A stretch of DNA of 64,000 nt from Bordetella genomosp. 7 (GTDB taxonomy: Bacteria; Pseudomonadota; Gammaproteobacteria; Burkholderiales; Burkholderiaceae_B). Numbering within the stretch: the stretch's first letter is position 1; each line of letters begins with the position of its first letter. Below, piece after piece: positions 44,814 to 52,666 of the stretch. Under the pieces are notes generated by a model, which had not been told where the DNA came from, did no database searches, and saw only the letters and a program-made list of their open reading frames with translations. Position numbers and translations under genes: made by a program. The stretch covers positions 310,001 to 374,000 of the forward strand of contig NZ_NEVK01000006.1 in assembly GCF_002261265.1 (NCBI RefSeq), written 5' to 3'.

Positions 44814-45602
44814 TCAACGCAAGGTCTGCACGCCTGCGCAGATATTCATGTTTTGCCCGGTGATACTGCGGCCGGGGCTCGACGCCAGGAAAAGCGCAGT
44901 GCTGGCGATGTCGGCCATGGGCACTGTCCGGTGCAAAGCCACGTGCTGCAATACTTCGGCGCGCATATCCGCGTCAGGGATCCCGCGCAACCTGGCCTTG
45001 GCCCCGACCACTTGGTTCACTCTTTCGCTTTCGACGATGCCCGGCAATATCGCGTTGACCGTGATGTCATGCTCGCCCAGTTCGATAGCAAGGCTTTGGG
45101 TCAGCCCGATGACCGCCCACTTCGACGCCGCATAGGGCGTGCGCATGGGATAGCCCAAGCGTCCCGCGACCGAGCTGATATTGATGATGGTCGCTCGGCT
45201 GGACTGTCGCAAAGGCTCGACAGCGCGGCGTACGCACAAAAACTGGCTGCGTACATTGACCGCCATGGTGCGATCCCATTCGGCCACGTCCAGGTCCTGC
45301 AGCGCAGACGTAGGCCCGGCGATGCCGGCATTGTTGACCAGCACATCCAGGCCACCGAGCTGCGCCAGCGCGTGCGCAAACCAGGCTTCTACATCCGCCT
45401 CCGAAGCCGCATCTGCGCGAAACAAGCCTGCGCCGGGCAACTCGGACCGGGCCGCTTCCAGAGCCTCGGAGGAGATATCGCAAACCTGGACGCTCGCGCC
45501 CTGCTGATGAAACGCGCGGGCGATCGCCAGGCCTATACCCGAGGCGCCGGCCGAGATCATGACGCGGCAGCCAGTCAGGTGGTCACTCAACTGCATGTTC
45601 AA
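44814..45602 (-). CDS. Short-chain dehydrogenase/reductase (second)
   Basis: A 262-residue classical SDR. 'ISAGASGIGLAIA' (near 16) is a variant of the usual TGxxxGxG start, with 'NNAG' at 90-93, serine near 143, and Y157 and K161 ('YAASKWAV'). The acidic 'CDIS' near residue 41 suggests NAD(H). It shares the pattern of the neighbouring SDR but differs in sequence, so the two probably oxidise consecutive intermediates. It starts 31 bp after the DctM stop. The initiator precedes a purine-rich stretch (GGAGCATTGA). Confidence 0.9.
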   Translation of the reverse strand: MNMQLSDHLTGCRVMISAGASGIGLAIARAFHQQGASVQVCDISSEALEAARSELPGAGLFRADAASEADVEAWFAHALAQLGGLDVLVNNAGIAGPTSALQDLDVAEWDRTMAVNVRSQFLCVRRAVEPLRQSSRATIINISSVAGRLGYPMRTPYAASKWAVIGLTQSLAIELGEHDITVNAILPGIVESERVNQVVGAKARLRGIPDADMRAEVLQHVALHRTVPMADIASTALFLASSPGRSITGQNMNICAGVQTLR

Positions 45603-45633
45603 TGCTCCTGTGAGGTGAAAGAACCGGATGGCA

Positions 45634-46914
45634 TCAGTCCATAATCCAGCGGTAAGGCGTCAGCACCAACTGTGGAAAAAGGATCAGCAGCAGCAAAGTC
45701 ACACATTGCGCCAACAGGAATGGCCAGACGCCCTTGATGAGGTCCATCATGCGCGCGCCGGTCACTCCGGCCACTACGTTGAGTACAGCGCCAACCGGCG
45801 GAGTCACCAGGCCGATGGCGCAACTCAGCATGAAGACGACGCCGAAATACACTGGATCGATTCCGGCCGCCGTCACGGCTGGCATCAGTACAGGGACGAG
45901 AATCAGCACAATTGGAATCATGTCCATGGCCATGCCTATCACCAGAACCAGACCCATGATTACCAGCATCAGCACGGTGGGGCTGTCATTGAAGGGGCTA
46001 ACCAGCTGCATAACTTGCTGTGGCAGCCCTGCAATCGTGATCATCCAGCCCGAGACCAGAGCCCCTGCGACCAGGAACATCACCATGGCGGTCATTTTGG
46101 CCGACTGCAGAAACGCTGTGTAAAGCTGCTTGAGCGAAAGTTCGCGGTATACGCAGGTCGCCACAAAAATGGCGTAAACGGCAGCGACAACCCCCGCTTC
46201 CGTGGGCGTGAACACGCCAAACCGCAAGCCCACGATAATGATGACGGGCAACAACAGCGCCCAGAAGCTGCGCACAAGCGTGGTCAACACGATCTTCCGC
46301 TCGACCTTGGGCATCGGCTCCACTGCCTCTTTGCGCGACAACAGCCACCATGCCGCGCACAAGGATAGCCCCATCATGATCCCTGGAGCGATCCCGGCCA
46401 TGAACAACCCCGTAATGCTGACATTGCCCGTGACGCCTATTAGCACGAGGCCGATAGAGGGAGGAATGACCAGGGCGATGATCCCGGACGAAGCCACCAG
46501 GCCGCCCGAACGGGCGCGGCTGTGCCCGGCCTTCATCATCATGGGCACCAGCAGCGCCGACAGAGCCGCAGCGTCAGCAGCTGCAGAGCCGGACAAGCTG
46601 GCCAATATGCACGCCGCCAGGATCGTCACATAGCCCAGGCCTCCCTTGATATGCCCTACCAGCGTCAATGCCAGGTCTACGATGCGAGCCGACAGGCCGC
46701 CCGCGTTCATGACGGAACCGGCCAGCATGAAGAACGGTACCGCCATCAGCGGAAAGCTGTCGGCGCCGTTCAGGAGGTTCTGCGCTACGATCTGCGCGTC
46801 ATAGAAGTCTAGGTGGTACATCAACGCCACGCCCGTAAGAATAAGCGCGTACGCGACGGGCAGGCCGATGGCCAGCCCGACCAATAACACAGACACGAAT
46901 ATTGCCAGCGTCAT
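45634..46914 (-). CDS. dctM: TRAP transporter large permease, DctM-type
   Basis: A 426-residue TRAP large subunit with about twelve hydrophobic helices. 'FISVLLVGLAIGLPVAYALIL'-like start, 'PFFMLAGSVMNAGGLSARIV' near 60, 'LASLSGSAAADAAAL' near 105 and a C-terminal 'PPVGAVLNVVAGVTGARM' are typical. It drives uptake with a sodium gradient. Its start shares the last base of the DctQ gene, and it belongs with DctQ and DctP just upstream. The substrate is unknown. Confidence 0.93.
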   Translation of the reverse strand: MTLAIFVSVLLVGLAIGLPVAYALILTGVALMYHLDFYDAQIVAQNLLNGADSFPLMAVPFFMLAGSVMNAGGLSARIVDLALTLVGHIKGGLGYVTILAACILASLSGSAAADAAALSALLVPMMMKAGHSRARSGGLVASSGIIALVIPPSIGLVLIGVTGNVSITGLFMAGIAPGIMMGLSLCAAWWLLSRKEAVEPMPKVERKIVLTTLVRSFWALLLPVIIIVGLRFGVFTPTEAGVVAAVYAIFVATCVYRELSLKQLYTAFLQSAKMTAMVMFLVAGALVSGWMITIAGLPQQVMQLVSPFNDSPTVLMLVIMGLVLVIGMAMDMIPIVLILVPVLMPAVTAAGIDPVYFGVVFMLSCAIGLVTPPVGAVLNVVAGVTGARMMDLIKGVWPFLLAQCVTLLLLILFPQLVLTPYRWIMD

Positions 46915-47426
46915 TATTCAGCCCCCGCGTCATGAGCATTGATAAAGCGGTCGATCTGCGCAGCTGGCAGCGTAAGCAGTTGGTACAGCTGATAAATCAA
47001 GATCAGCCCGGTCGTGGCGGCAAACACCACGCCAACGCCGAAGAACCAGGCCTGCGACAAGCCGCTGGCGGGCGCGCTGGCGCCGACATTCAACATGGTC
47101 TGTTCGATACTGCCCTGAAGAATCAACCAGGTTGCATACATCATTAATAAGTTAGAAACCACCAGGCAGGACCTGCGTGCCCGCGGCCCAAGCGCCTGCA
47201 GCACCACGTCCACGCCCAGGTGCGAGCGTTCATTCAACACCAGGATGGCGCCCAGGAAAGTGAGCCACACAAAGCACCACCGGGACAGTTCTTCAGAAAC
47301 AGGAATCCCTGTGTTGAACATGAAGCGCATCACCACATTTGAGAAAACCATCACCACCATGGCCGCCAGGCACATGACGATTATGGATTTCAGCAACGTG
47401 AAATAGGCGTGTACGATCTTTGACAT
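46914..47426 (-). CDS. dctQ: TRAP transporter small permease, DctQ-type
   Basis: A 170-residue protein with four membrane helices ('YFTLLKSIIVMCLAAMVVMVFSNVVMRF' in pieces, 'WCFVWLTFLGAILVL', 'VVSNLLMMYATWLIL', 'FGVGVVFAATTGLILIYQLY'), the standard small subunit of TRAP transporters. It joins DctM to the extracytoplasmic solute-binding DctP. The gene is 69 bp after dctP and directly abuts dctM, so all three are co-transcribed. Confidence 0.9.
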   Translation of the reverse strand: MSKIVHAYFTLLKSIIVMCLAAMVVMVFSNVVMRFMFNTGIPVSEELSRWCFVWLTFLGAILVLNERSHLGVDVVLQALGPRARRSCLVVSNLLMMYATWLILQGSIEQTMLNVGASAPASGLSQAWFFGVGVVFAATTGLILIYQLYQLLTLPAAQIDRFINAHDAGAE

Positions 47427-47494
47427 CGCCGTCGTTCCTAGAAGGTTGCAGTGGCGGCCGCAGACTGGCCGCCACTTGCTTGTGGGGCGTCCTC

Positions 47495-48529
47495 TTACTG
47501 GCGAACTTGCTTGATCGACTCGATAGCGCTGTCGACCAGGTCATTGCCAAGCTCGGCTCTATATTTTTCTGTGACCGCAGCGGTCGCCTGCACCATGCGC
47601 GATTTTTCGGCGGGGTCGACCTTGTTGATAGCCATCCCAGCGGCGTTAAGGTCAGTAACTACCTTCTGCTCCTGTTCCCGACTGACCTGGCGGAAATACA
47701 CGACCGACTCGTCGCACGCCTGCTGGATCAACGACTGCTCATCTTTGCTCAGCCGATCCCAGAAGCGCTTGCTCGCCATGACCACCGCCGGCAGGAACAC
47801 GTGGTTGGTTTCGGTCATGTACTTCTGGATTTCCTGATAGCCACTGCTCTTGGTTACCAGGAAGCTGCTCTCCTGCCCGTCGATCGCCTTGCTTTCCAGG
47901 GCGGGATAGGTTTCGGGGTACGGCAGAGGCAAGGGGTTTGCGCCCAGGGCCTTGAAGGTGTCGATATAGATGCGATTCTGCAGCACACGCAGCTTCAGGC
48001 CGTGGAAATCTTCGAGCTTGGCGATCGGATGCTTGCTGTTGGACACCTGGCGGAAGCCGAAATCCCAGTAGCACAGGCCCACGAGGTTCTTATCGGAAAA
48101 CTTCTTCAGCAAGCTCTTGCCCACCGGACCATCCACGACCGCATCGGCTTCCTCGACCGACTGGAACATGAACGGCAGGTCAAAGATGCCCAACTCCTTC
48201 ACGTTATTGGCCGCGCCTGCCGTGGATACCACTGTCAGCTCGATGATGCCCCCCTGGGCCGACGACATGGCCTGCAATTCGTTGCCCAGCTGCGCGTCCG
48301 GATAGCCGGTGACCTTGATCTTGCCGTTGGACTTCTGATCAACCAGTTCAATGAACTTGTCTGTCGCCATGCCAACCGGATTGGTCTTGCTGACCGGGTG
48401 CGCGAATTTGACGCGGCGCTCCTGTATCTCCGCCGCGCCGGCCGGCGCAGTCAACCCGGCAACAATAGTCGCGGCCAGAACACCTGGAAGCAAACCGTAC
48501 TGGAACTTTTTCAACCCCTGGAATCTCAT
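47495..48529 (-). CDS. dctP: TRAP transporter periplasmic solute-binding protein, DctP-type
   Basis: A 344-residue binding protein. A signal peptide of some 32 residues ends at 'PAGAA' and the mature part starts 'IQERRVKFAHPVSKTNPVG'. 'KVTGYPDAQLGNELQAMSSAQGG' (near 90, in pieces), the family 'LKLRVLQNRIYIDTFKALGANPLPLPY' region near 180 (the arginine in 'LRVLQNR' typically binds the substrate carboxylate) and a long C-terminal helix match DctP. So the ligand is likely a carboxylic acid. First transporter gene of the operon, after the cupin gene. Confidence 0.93.
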   Translation of the reverse strand: MRFQGLKKFQYGLLPGVLAATIVAGLTAPAGAAEIQERRVKFAHPVSKTNPVGMATDKFIELVDQKSNGKIKVTGYPDAQLGNELQAMSSAQGGIIELTVVSTAGAANNVKELGIFDLPFMFQSVEEADAVVDGPVGKSLLKKFSDKNLVGLCYWDFGFRQVSNSKHPIAKLEDFHGLKLRVLQNRIYIDTFKALGANPLPLPYPETYPALESKAIDGQESSFLVTKSSGYQEIQKYMTETNHVFLPAVVMASKRFWDRLSKDEQSLIQQACDESVVYFRQVSREQEQKVVTDLNAAGMAINKVDPAEKSRMVQATAAVTEKYRAELGNDLVDSAIESIKQVRQ

Positions 48530-48566
48530 GTGTGTCTCCCGTGTTGTGCTGAGAAAATGTAGTTTG

Positions 48567-48962
48567 TTACTTAAGCTCTTTGCCGGCCAGATCGCCTTCC
48601 AAGAACTTGTTCGGCTTCAAGAAAAACGAAAGCACCAGGGCCCCGTTCGGCGAACGCGCAATGTGCCGGTTGCCCTTGGGACGCCACACATAATTGCCCT
48701 CGCGGACTTCGCCTTCGTCATCCACAATGCTGCCGCTGAGCACGTACGTCTGTTCAATTTCGACATGCTCGTGCAACGGCAGCGACGTTCCCGGCGCCCA
48801 GCGGAACAGTGCGGTCAGCAGGCCCGTTTCAGGCACGTCCAGCAGGATCTTCATATCGATGCCCGGTGTCGGGGTTGGCTTCCAGGGCAACTCGTCTACA
48901 TTCACATAGCGCGACGCAAGCTCGCCGCTGGCGTAGGGTTTCAAGGCATCAGGCATAGTCAT
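48567..48962 (-). CDS. Cupin-domain protein
   Basis: A 131-residue single-domain cupin. The metal-binding motif is visible as H64, H66 and E70 in 'LPLHEHVEIEQTYV', with the second motif 'WRPKGNRHIARS' (H100). The 'ALFRWAPGTS' strand is of the ChrR/cupin_7 type. Such proteins bind metal and act as isomerases, dioxygenases or lactonase partners. It lies 45 bp after the FAH gene and 37 bp before dctP, inside the operon. The reaction is unknown. Confidence 0.88.
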   Translation of the reverse strand: MTMPDALKPYASGELASRYVNVDELPWKPTPTPGIDMKILLDVPETGLLTALFRWAPGTSLPLHEHVEIEQTYVLSGSIVDDEGEVREGNYVWRPKGNRHIARSPNGALVLSFFLKPNKFLEGDLAGKELK

Positions 48963-49007
48963 GGTGAGTCTCCTCCAAGCGGGGCGCGGCCGGACCGCAG
49001 CCCAGAA

Positions 49008-49913
49008 TCAATCGACAATATGATTGGTCAATGTGCCAATGTGCTCGACAGTGGCCGATACAACGTCACCTACTTGCAGGCACCGCGGCGGATTCAACGC
49101 AAACCCGACGCCCTTGGGCGTGCCGGTTGCAATGACGTCGCCAGGCTGCAACGTAAGCCCCGCCGACAACTGTTCAATAACAGCGGCCACATCGAAGATC
49201 ATGTCGCGGGTGTTATCCTGCTGTCGCAGCTCGCCATTGACGGTCAGCGATATCGCAAGATTATTGGCATCGGCAATCGCCGAGCGATGCACCACGACGG
49301 GGCCCATCGGGCATGTCGTGTCCAGACTCTTGCCCTTGAACCACTGCCCGTGGCGCGCCTGCAGGTTGCGGGCGGTAATATCGTTGACGATGGTGTACCC
49401 AAACACGTGCTCCAACGCCTGTTCACGGGGGATATTGACGCCTGCCCGCCCTATCACGATGGCCAGCTCAACCTCATAGTCCAGGCTGTCGGTCAGGTGC
49501 GCGTGGCGCTGCACCGCCGCGCCATGCCCCACCACCGTCGTAGGGGCCTTCGTGAAGAACTCGATCGCTTCAGGGAAAGCATTCGCGGGCCGGCCGCGCG
49601 CCAGGTTGCCTTCGATGATGTGTTCGCGGTAATTGCGCCCGACGCAGAAGACATTCCGCTTCATTTCTACAGGCGGCAGCACATGCAAGGTATCCAGCGC
49701 CGGCAACGCTGCGACATCGACACCTTTCAGCAGGACGGGGTCGCTTGCCAGCCGAATGCCTTCGTCCCCCAAGGCGATAAGGTCGCTTACCGTGCACGTC
49801 GGGCCTGCCACCCCGTGGTCGGCCAGCGCGCGGGTCAAATCCAGGACGCGGTTCTCACCGCACAGCATGCCGAGCCGAGGCTGGCCCTGCTCAGAAAACG
49901 TCAGAAACTTCAT
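49008..49913 (-). CDS. Fumarylacetoacetate hydrolase family protein
   Basis: A 301-residue FAH-fold enzyme. It has the FAH N-terminal sub-domain to about residue 80, then the catalytic core with 'CVGRNYREHIIEG' (near 91), 'DSLDYEVELAIVIG' (near 145) supplying metal-binding acids, 'NDITARNLQARHGQWFKGKSLDTTCPMGP' in pieces (near 177) and 'GDVIATGTPKGVGFAL' near 258. Homologues hydrolyse C-C bonds of diketo acids or decarboxylate oxaloacetate-like acids. It is the first enzyme gene behind the regulator. It is preceded by GAGG-like sequence and the ATG at 49913. Confidence 0.92.
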   Translation of the reverse strand: MKFLTFSEQGQPRLGMLCGENRVLDLTRALADHGVAGPTCTVSDLIALGDEGIRLASDPVLLKGVDVAALPALDTLHVLPPVEMKRNVFCVGRNYREHIIEGNLARGRPANAFPEAIEFFTKAPTTVVGHGAAVQRHAHLTDSLDYEVELAIVIGRAGVNIPREQALEHVFGYTIVNDITARNLQARHGQWFKGKSLDTTCPMGPVVVHRSAIADANNLAISLTVNGELRQQDNTRDMIFDVAAVIEQLSAGLTLQPGDVIATGTPKGVGFALNPPRCLQVGDVVSATVEHIGTLTNHIVD

Positions 49914-49958
49914 ATCGGGCTCAAGTGGACAGGGAAGCAAAGTCGTGATTGCGCAGGC

Positions 49959-50630
49959 TCATGCGGTGCTGCCGGATCGCAGCGCCTTGATGAATGCGTC
50001 GTATAGCGTGCGCACGTGCTGCCGGGCCAGCTTCTCGGCCAGTTCGGCGTCACGCCGCTCGATCGCATCGATGATTGCCAAGTGCTCCCGCAAAGATGTG
50101 CCGAACCTATGCAATCGCTTGATCGTCTGGCGGCGGTAAGTGGTTTGCCGGTGACCGAAAGCAGCCCATACACGTTCCAGCAAGCGGTTGTTCGCCAGCG
50201 CAATGATTTCTTTGTGAAACGCCACGTTCGCCTGGCCGTAGGGAATCGGCGCGAAAGCGTCCTCGTCCAGCCCGATAAACGGGGCAAACAGCGCGCGCAA
50301 GCGCTCCACGTCCCGTTGCGAGGCATTGAGCGCGGCTTCGCGAGTGGCAAACCCCTCAAGCTGCTCTCGCAGCTGCAACCATTCGATGTATTCCTCGTCG
50401 GTGACGGGACTAAGCAATGCTCCCCGGCCCGGACGCAGTCTTACCAGCCCCGTGCTTTCCAGGCGGATCAGCGCTTCGCGCACGGGCGTGCGGCTTACGC
50501 CCAATTGATTCGCCAGATCCTCTTCGCGGACCCGGACCGGCTCGGTAATGTCCGCCACCATGTCCCGCAGAAGGGCGCTGACGTCGTCGTACACGGACTG
50601 CGCCGAGGTCTTTTTCTGTATTCCAGACAT
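49959..50630 (-). CDS. GntR-family regulator, FadR/FCD type
   Basis: A 223-residue regulator with an N-terminal winged helix (about 12-80: 'EEDLANQLGVSRTPVREALIRLESTGLVRLRPGRGALLSPV' in pieces) and a C-terminal FCD ligand domain (about 90-215, all-helical, with His/Asp residues for metal or carboxylate binding). FCD regulators respond to small carboxylates or sugar acids, consistent with the DctP arginine. It is the first gene of the catabolic operon. A TTGTATACAA palindrome lies right at its start codon, so it probably represses its own operon. Confidence 0.92.
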   Translation of the reverse strand: MSGIQKKTSAQSVYDDVSALLRDMVADITEPVRVREEDLANQLGVSRTPVREALIRLESTGLVRLRPGRGALLSPVTDEEYIEWLQLREQLEGFATREAALNASQRDVERLRALFAPFIGLDEDAFAPIPYGQANVAFHKEIIALANNRLLERVWAAFGHRQTTYRRQTIKRLHRFGTSLREHLAIIDAIERRDAELAEKLARQHVRTLYDAFIKALRSGSTA

Positions 50631-50634
50631 GTTT

Positions 50635-50644
50635 TTGTATACAA
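50635..50644. promoter_or_regulatory. GntR operator: TTGTATACAA
   Basis: A perfect 10-bp palindrome TTGTATACAA lies 4-14 bp upstream of the GntR start codon. FCD-type GntR proteins bind TNGTATACNA-like sites, so this fits an autoregulatory operator. Confidence 0.7.
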
Positions 50645-50696
50645 GACTTGATCTAGTACGCAATTTATATGCGTCGTGCACAACTTTATATTGGGG

Positions 50697-50708
50697 TATA
50701 CGCGTATA
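50697..50708. promoter_or_regulatory. Second palindrome upstream of GntR operon: TATACGCGTATA
   Basis: A perfect 12-bp palindrome about 55 bp further upstream than the GntR operator. It shares the GTATAC theme of TTGTATACAA but not the flanks. Whether GntR or another regulator binds is unknown. Confidence 0.45.
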
Positions 50709-50803
50709 TGTCCGGCCCTCCCGGTGCCGCCATGCAGTCCAACTGCTGCAACAATCTGGCCGCGCAGCCATCGCGTCGGCGTAGGTGCGGTCACAAAAGA
50801 AAA

Positions 50804-50823
50804 ACGCCGCTCAGAAGCGGCGT
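50804..50823. terminator. Hairpin resembling phage integrase 3' ends
   Basis: ACGCCGCT-CAGA-AGCGGCGT preceded by AAAGAAAA. The same kind of hairpin with the same A-rich lead lies after the integrase remnants at 51181-51200 and 54259-54278. It may mark yet another erased integration. The hairpin does not follow any recognised gene here. Confidence 0.4.
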
Positions 50824-51029
50824 GATCATTTGTCTTTAAACAGCTAAAGGCGTACTGGCGGGAGACCCATCAGCCCCGACGCGTGCACCCATGCGCGCTG
50901 AAACGCCCGTGCGACGAGCTAGCGCTCAGTCCGTGCGGTGCTCGCGAAAGCGAGATTTCGCAGACCTGCGCCAATATCTTGCGGTAATGCGCGGAAAGTG
51001 GAGTTGCGAATGCGTCGAGCCAGCCGGGC

Positions 51030-51203
51030 AGGCTCGCGACACGCCGCGGCCTGGTCGAAAGGAAACCGGGGGCGGGGAGCAGATCGGGATGGTGCCGAGG
51101 TATGTGCGTCTGGCGCCAACTATTTGGCGGCGCACGCCGAGACGGTCAATTTTTGGCCAATCTCGAACAGCAAGAAAAAACGCCGCGGGTGAGCGCGGCG
51201 TAA
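51030..51203 (+). pseudogene. Tyrosine-recombinase (phage integrase) C-terminal remnant
   Basis: In frame the sequence retains 'LAAHAETVNFWPIS', matching the end of the integrase at 53394-54281 ('LAAHAETVNFWSIS'). Upstream, nucleotides still align, but reading is broken by frameshifts ('RGADRDGAEVCASGANY' against 'WERIEMVQKYAHLAPSH'), and the active-site region with the catalytic tyrosine is lost. It is a decayed gene of the same family. Confidence 0.65.
51181..51200 (+). terminator. Hairpin after integrase remnant A
   Basis: CGCCGCG-GGTGAG-CGCGGCG preceded by GCAAGAAAAAA, the same type as at 54259-54278. Confidence 0.5.
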
Positions 51204-51216
51204 ATTCTTGATTTGC

Positions 51217-51275
51217 AAGCAGTTTAGTGGGGTGGCTGATGGGACTCGAACCCACGACAACCGGAATCACAATCC
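51217..51275. repeat. Attachment repeat 1: 3' half of tRNA-His (59 bp)
   Basis: The 59-bp sequence is identical to 54295-54353. On the minus strand it contains the end of a tRNA-His: anticodon region GGATTGTGATTCC, T-arm GGGTTCGAGTCCC, the acceptor's 3' strand and CCA. The 5' half of the tRNA is absent on its right, so this is a displaced 3' end (attL/attR type), not a working tRNA. Confidence 0.85.
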
Positions 51276-51299
51276 CACGGCCACGAAATAGAAGAAAGG

Positions 51300-51370
51300 G
51301 AAAGCGCAGTTGAATCAATGACTTGCAGCGATAGCCTACCCTCAATCGGCTGCGCTTTCACCCCTTTTTT
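51300..51370. other. Large inverted repeat GAAAGCGCAG...CTGCGCTTTC
   Basis: GAAAGCGCAG (51299-51309 region) and CTGCGCTTTC (51350-51360 region) are complementary, with a loop of about 40 bases that contains small internal dyads, and are followed by CACCCCTTTTTT. It might be a small structured RNA with a terminator at the left edge of element B. I do not recognise it. Confidence 0.3.
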
Positions 51371-51454
51371 CAGCGTTTTTCAAGCATTGTGGTCACGTTC
51401 TGGTCAAGCTGGCCAACGCCAAAATGTACGGGCATGGATCGATGCCGGGCATAT

Positions 51455-51718
51455 CTACTTGAATAACTGAGCTATCCGAGCTTTGACCACCGATTCATCA
51501 AAAGTCCGCTGGACTAACTCCCGGTTAAGCACCTTCTGTCGCGCGTCGTCCGGAAGCTCGTCCCACAAGCTGAGAACGGACGCACCCAAGAACGCAAGAA
51601 TGCGCCGATCCGCCTCCTCCAGCTTCTCCATCGCGAGAGACCTCTCAAGCTCAGCGAGTTGCGATCCACCTTCCTCATCCCACCGTTCATTGTCGGATTG
51701 TTGTGTCGAGTTGATCAT
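51455..51718 (-). CDS. Small hypothetical protein (element B cargo)
   Basis: An 87-residue soluble, helical, acidic protein ('ERWDEEGGSQLAELERSLAMEKLEEADRRILAFLG', in pieces, then 'LWDELPDDARQKVLNREL'). GGAGAACATC precedes the ATG at 51718, a good ribosome binding site. The codon use has less G/C in third positions than the host. No family recognised. It may be a prophage cargo gene. Confidence 0.55.
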   Translation of the reverse strand: MINSTQQSDNERWDEEGGSQLAELERSLAMEKLEEADRRILAFLGASVLSLWDELPDDARQKVLNRELVQRTFDESVVKARIAQLFK

Positions 51719-51855
51719 GATGTTCTCCGGAGATCTGCCCTCAGTGTATAGCCCATCCCATTTTTAACTGTTTCAATTCATCGCTAGGGGATTCTGCAGC
51801 AATGGCGCACCGTGAAGAAGTGGCATCCAGCCACAACAACATAAGAGGTACCATC

Positions 51856-52017
51856 ATGACATTCCCTACCCGCTTCGCTGCTTCTGCCACTCCGAATGAG
51901 CCCGGCCAAAAGCAACCCCCAAGCAAATCTGAAGAAAACCAAACGCAGCAGCAAAAAGAGGATGCTGCGCGCAAGCAAGCACAAGACGATCCGAATAAAC
52001 AACGTACCCCCCAGTAA
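51856..52017 (+). CDS. Very small hydrophilic protein
   Basis: A 53-residue protein rich in Gln, Lys, Pro and Asp ('KQPPSKSEENQTQQQKEDAAR'), without hydrophobic segments. It has AAGAGG ten bases before the ATG at 51856, better than an in-frame ATG at 51802. Intrinsically disordered. It lies between two other small genes and might be a stress-related or cargo protein. Function unknown. Confidence 0.45.
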   Translation: MTFPTRFAASATPNEPGQKQPPSKSEENQTQQQKEDAARKQAQDDPNKQRTPQ

Positions 52018-52259
52018 TTCCGCGACCGAACGCGGCGATTCACTGCGAGGCTGCATACAACAATCTCAGGCCATAACGGCGTTGTGATCTAAGAATTCGG
52101 TTCGGACGTGACATGCACGACAACGCAGTGGCTGGCTCATCGAACAAACTCGGTGGCCAGCAACCGAGCGTGCACCCAACACTTGACATGCCCAGTCTGA
52201 AGCCATTAGGCGGCCTGCAGATCCAACACAGACATTCACGCTCTTTCAAGGAGCGCTCA

Positions 52260-52529
52260 ATGAATAACGCAAACGACATAGGTTCCAGGCTAAAGCCGGG
52301 GATCGACGAAGCTCACTCCACCGATAAACCGGCCGTCCTTTCGCCAGACAACGGGACGCTAATCAACGGCGGCGATGGTTGGCTTTCCTCAGTACGCGAC
52401 GCGACCAAACATAATCTGGAATCTGCCGCGGAATCATCCACAGATTTCGCCCGCAACAACCCCTGGAAAATGATGGGCATCTGCCTTGCCGCGGGCGTGA
52501 CACTTGGCATCCTGATCGGCCTACGGTAA
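52260..52529 (+). CDS. DUF883-like membrane-anchored protein (ElaB/YqjD type)
   Basis: An 89-residue protein with an amphipathic helix ('WLSSVRDATKHNLESAAESSTDFARNNPWKM', in pieces) and a C-terminal glycine-containing hydrophobic anchor ('MGICLAAGVTLGILIGLR'). This is the ElaB/YqjD (DUF883) pattern, known from ribosome-associated inner-membrane proteins. AAGGAG nine bases before the ATG at 52260 supports the start. Present inside element B, so it may be cargo or a host gene caught there. Confidence 0.6.
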   Translation: MNNANDIGSRLKPGIDEAHSTDKPAVLSPDNGTLINGGDGWLSSVRDATKHNLESAAESSTDFARNNPWKMMGICLAAGVTLGILIGLR

Positions 52530-52666
52530 CGCACCCTTCAGCGGTTGCATGGGTCTCCGCACCGAACGAAGTACAAAACCCTAGCAAGGCAGCGTTGGCC
52601 AGCTATGACAGCTGCACCAGATGCGCTGCCTGCTGGACGACGAACCCGCGGTGGTGGATTGGCAGG

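Larger units (their letters stand above)
50631..51019. other. Upstream region of GntR operon and left edge of mobile block
   Basis: This holds the operator-like palindromes TTGTATACAA (50635-50644) and TATACGCGTATA (50697-50708), so it is the promoter region of the minus-strand catabolic operon. At 50804-50823 lies a terminator-type hairpin ACGCCGCT/AGCGGCGT. Beyond about 50830 I see no coherent gene. Confidence 0.5.
51020..51275 (+). mobile_element. Element A remnant: integrase 3' end with attachment repeat
   Basis: This stretch aligns by eye with the complete right end of element B at 54098-54353, including the C-terminus of the integrase, a hairpin and the 59-bp tRNA-His repeat. It is the only recognisable part of an older element inserted at the same tRNA-His. 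Confidence 0.6.

Noticed and set aside
51455-51490. A tRNA-like 5' end (GCTCGGATAGCTCAGTT on the minus strand)
   Set aside because: It lies inside the reading frame of the small gene ending at 51455, has no anticodon arm, T-arm or matching acceptor, and the similarity is limited to the D-arm consensus.
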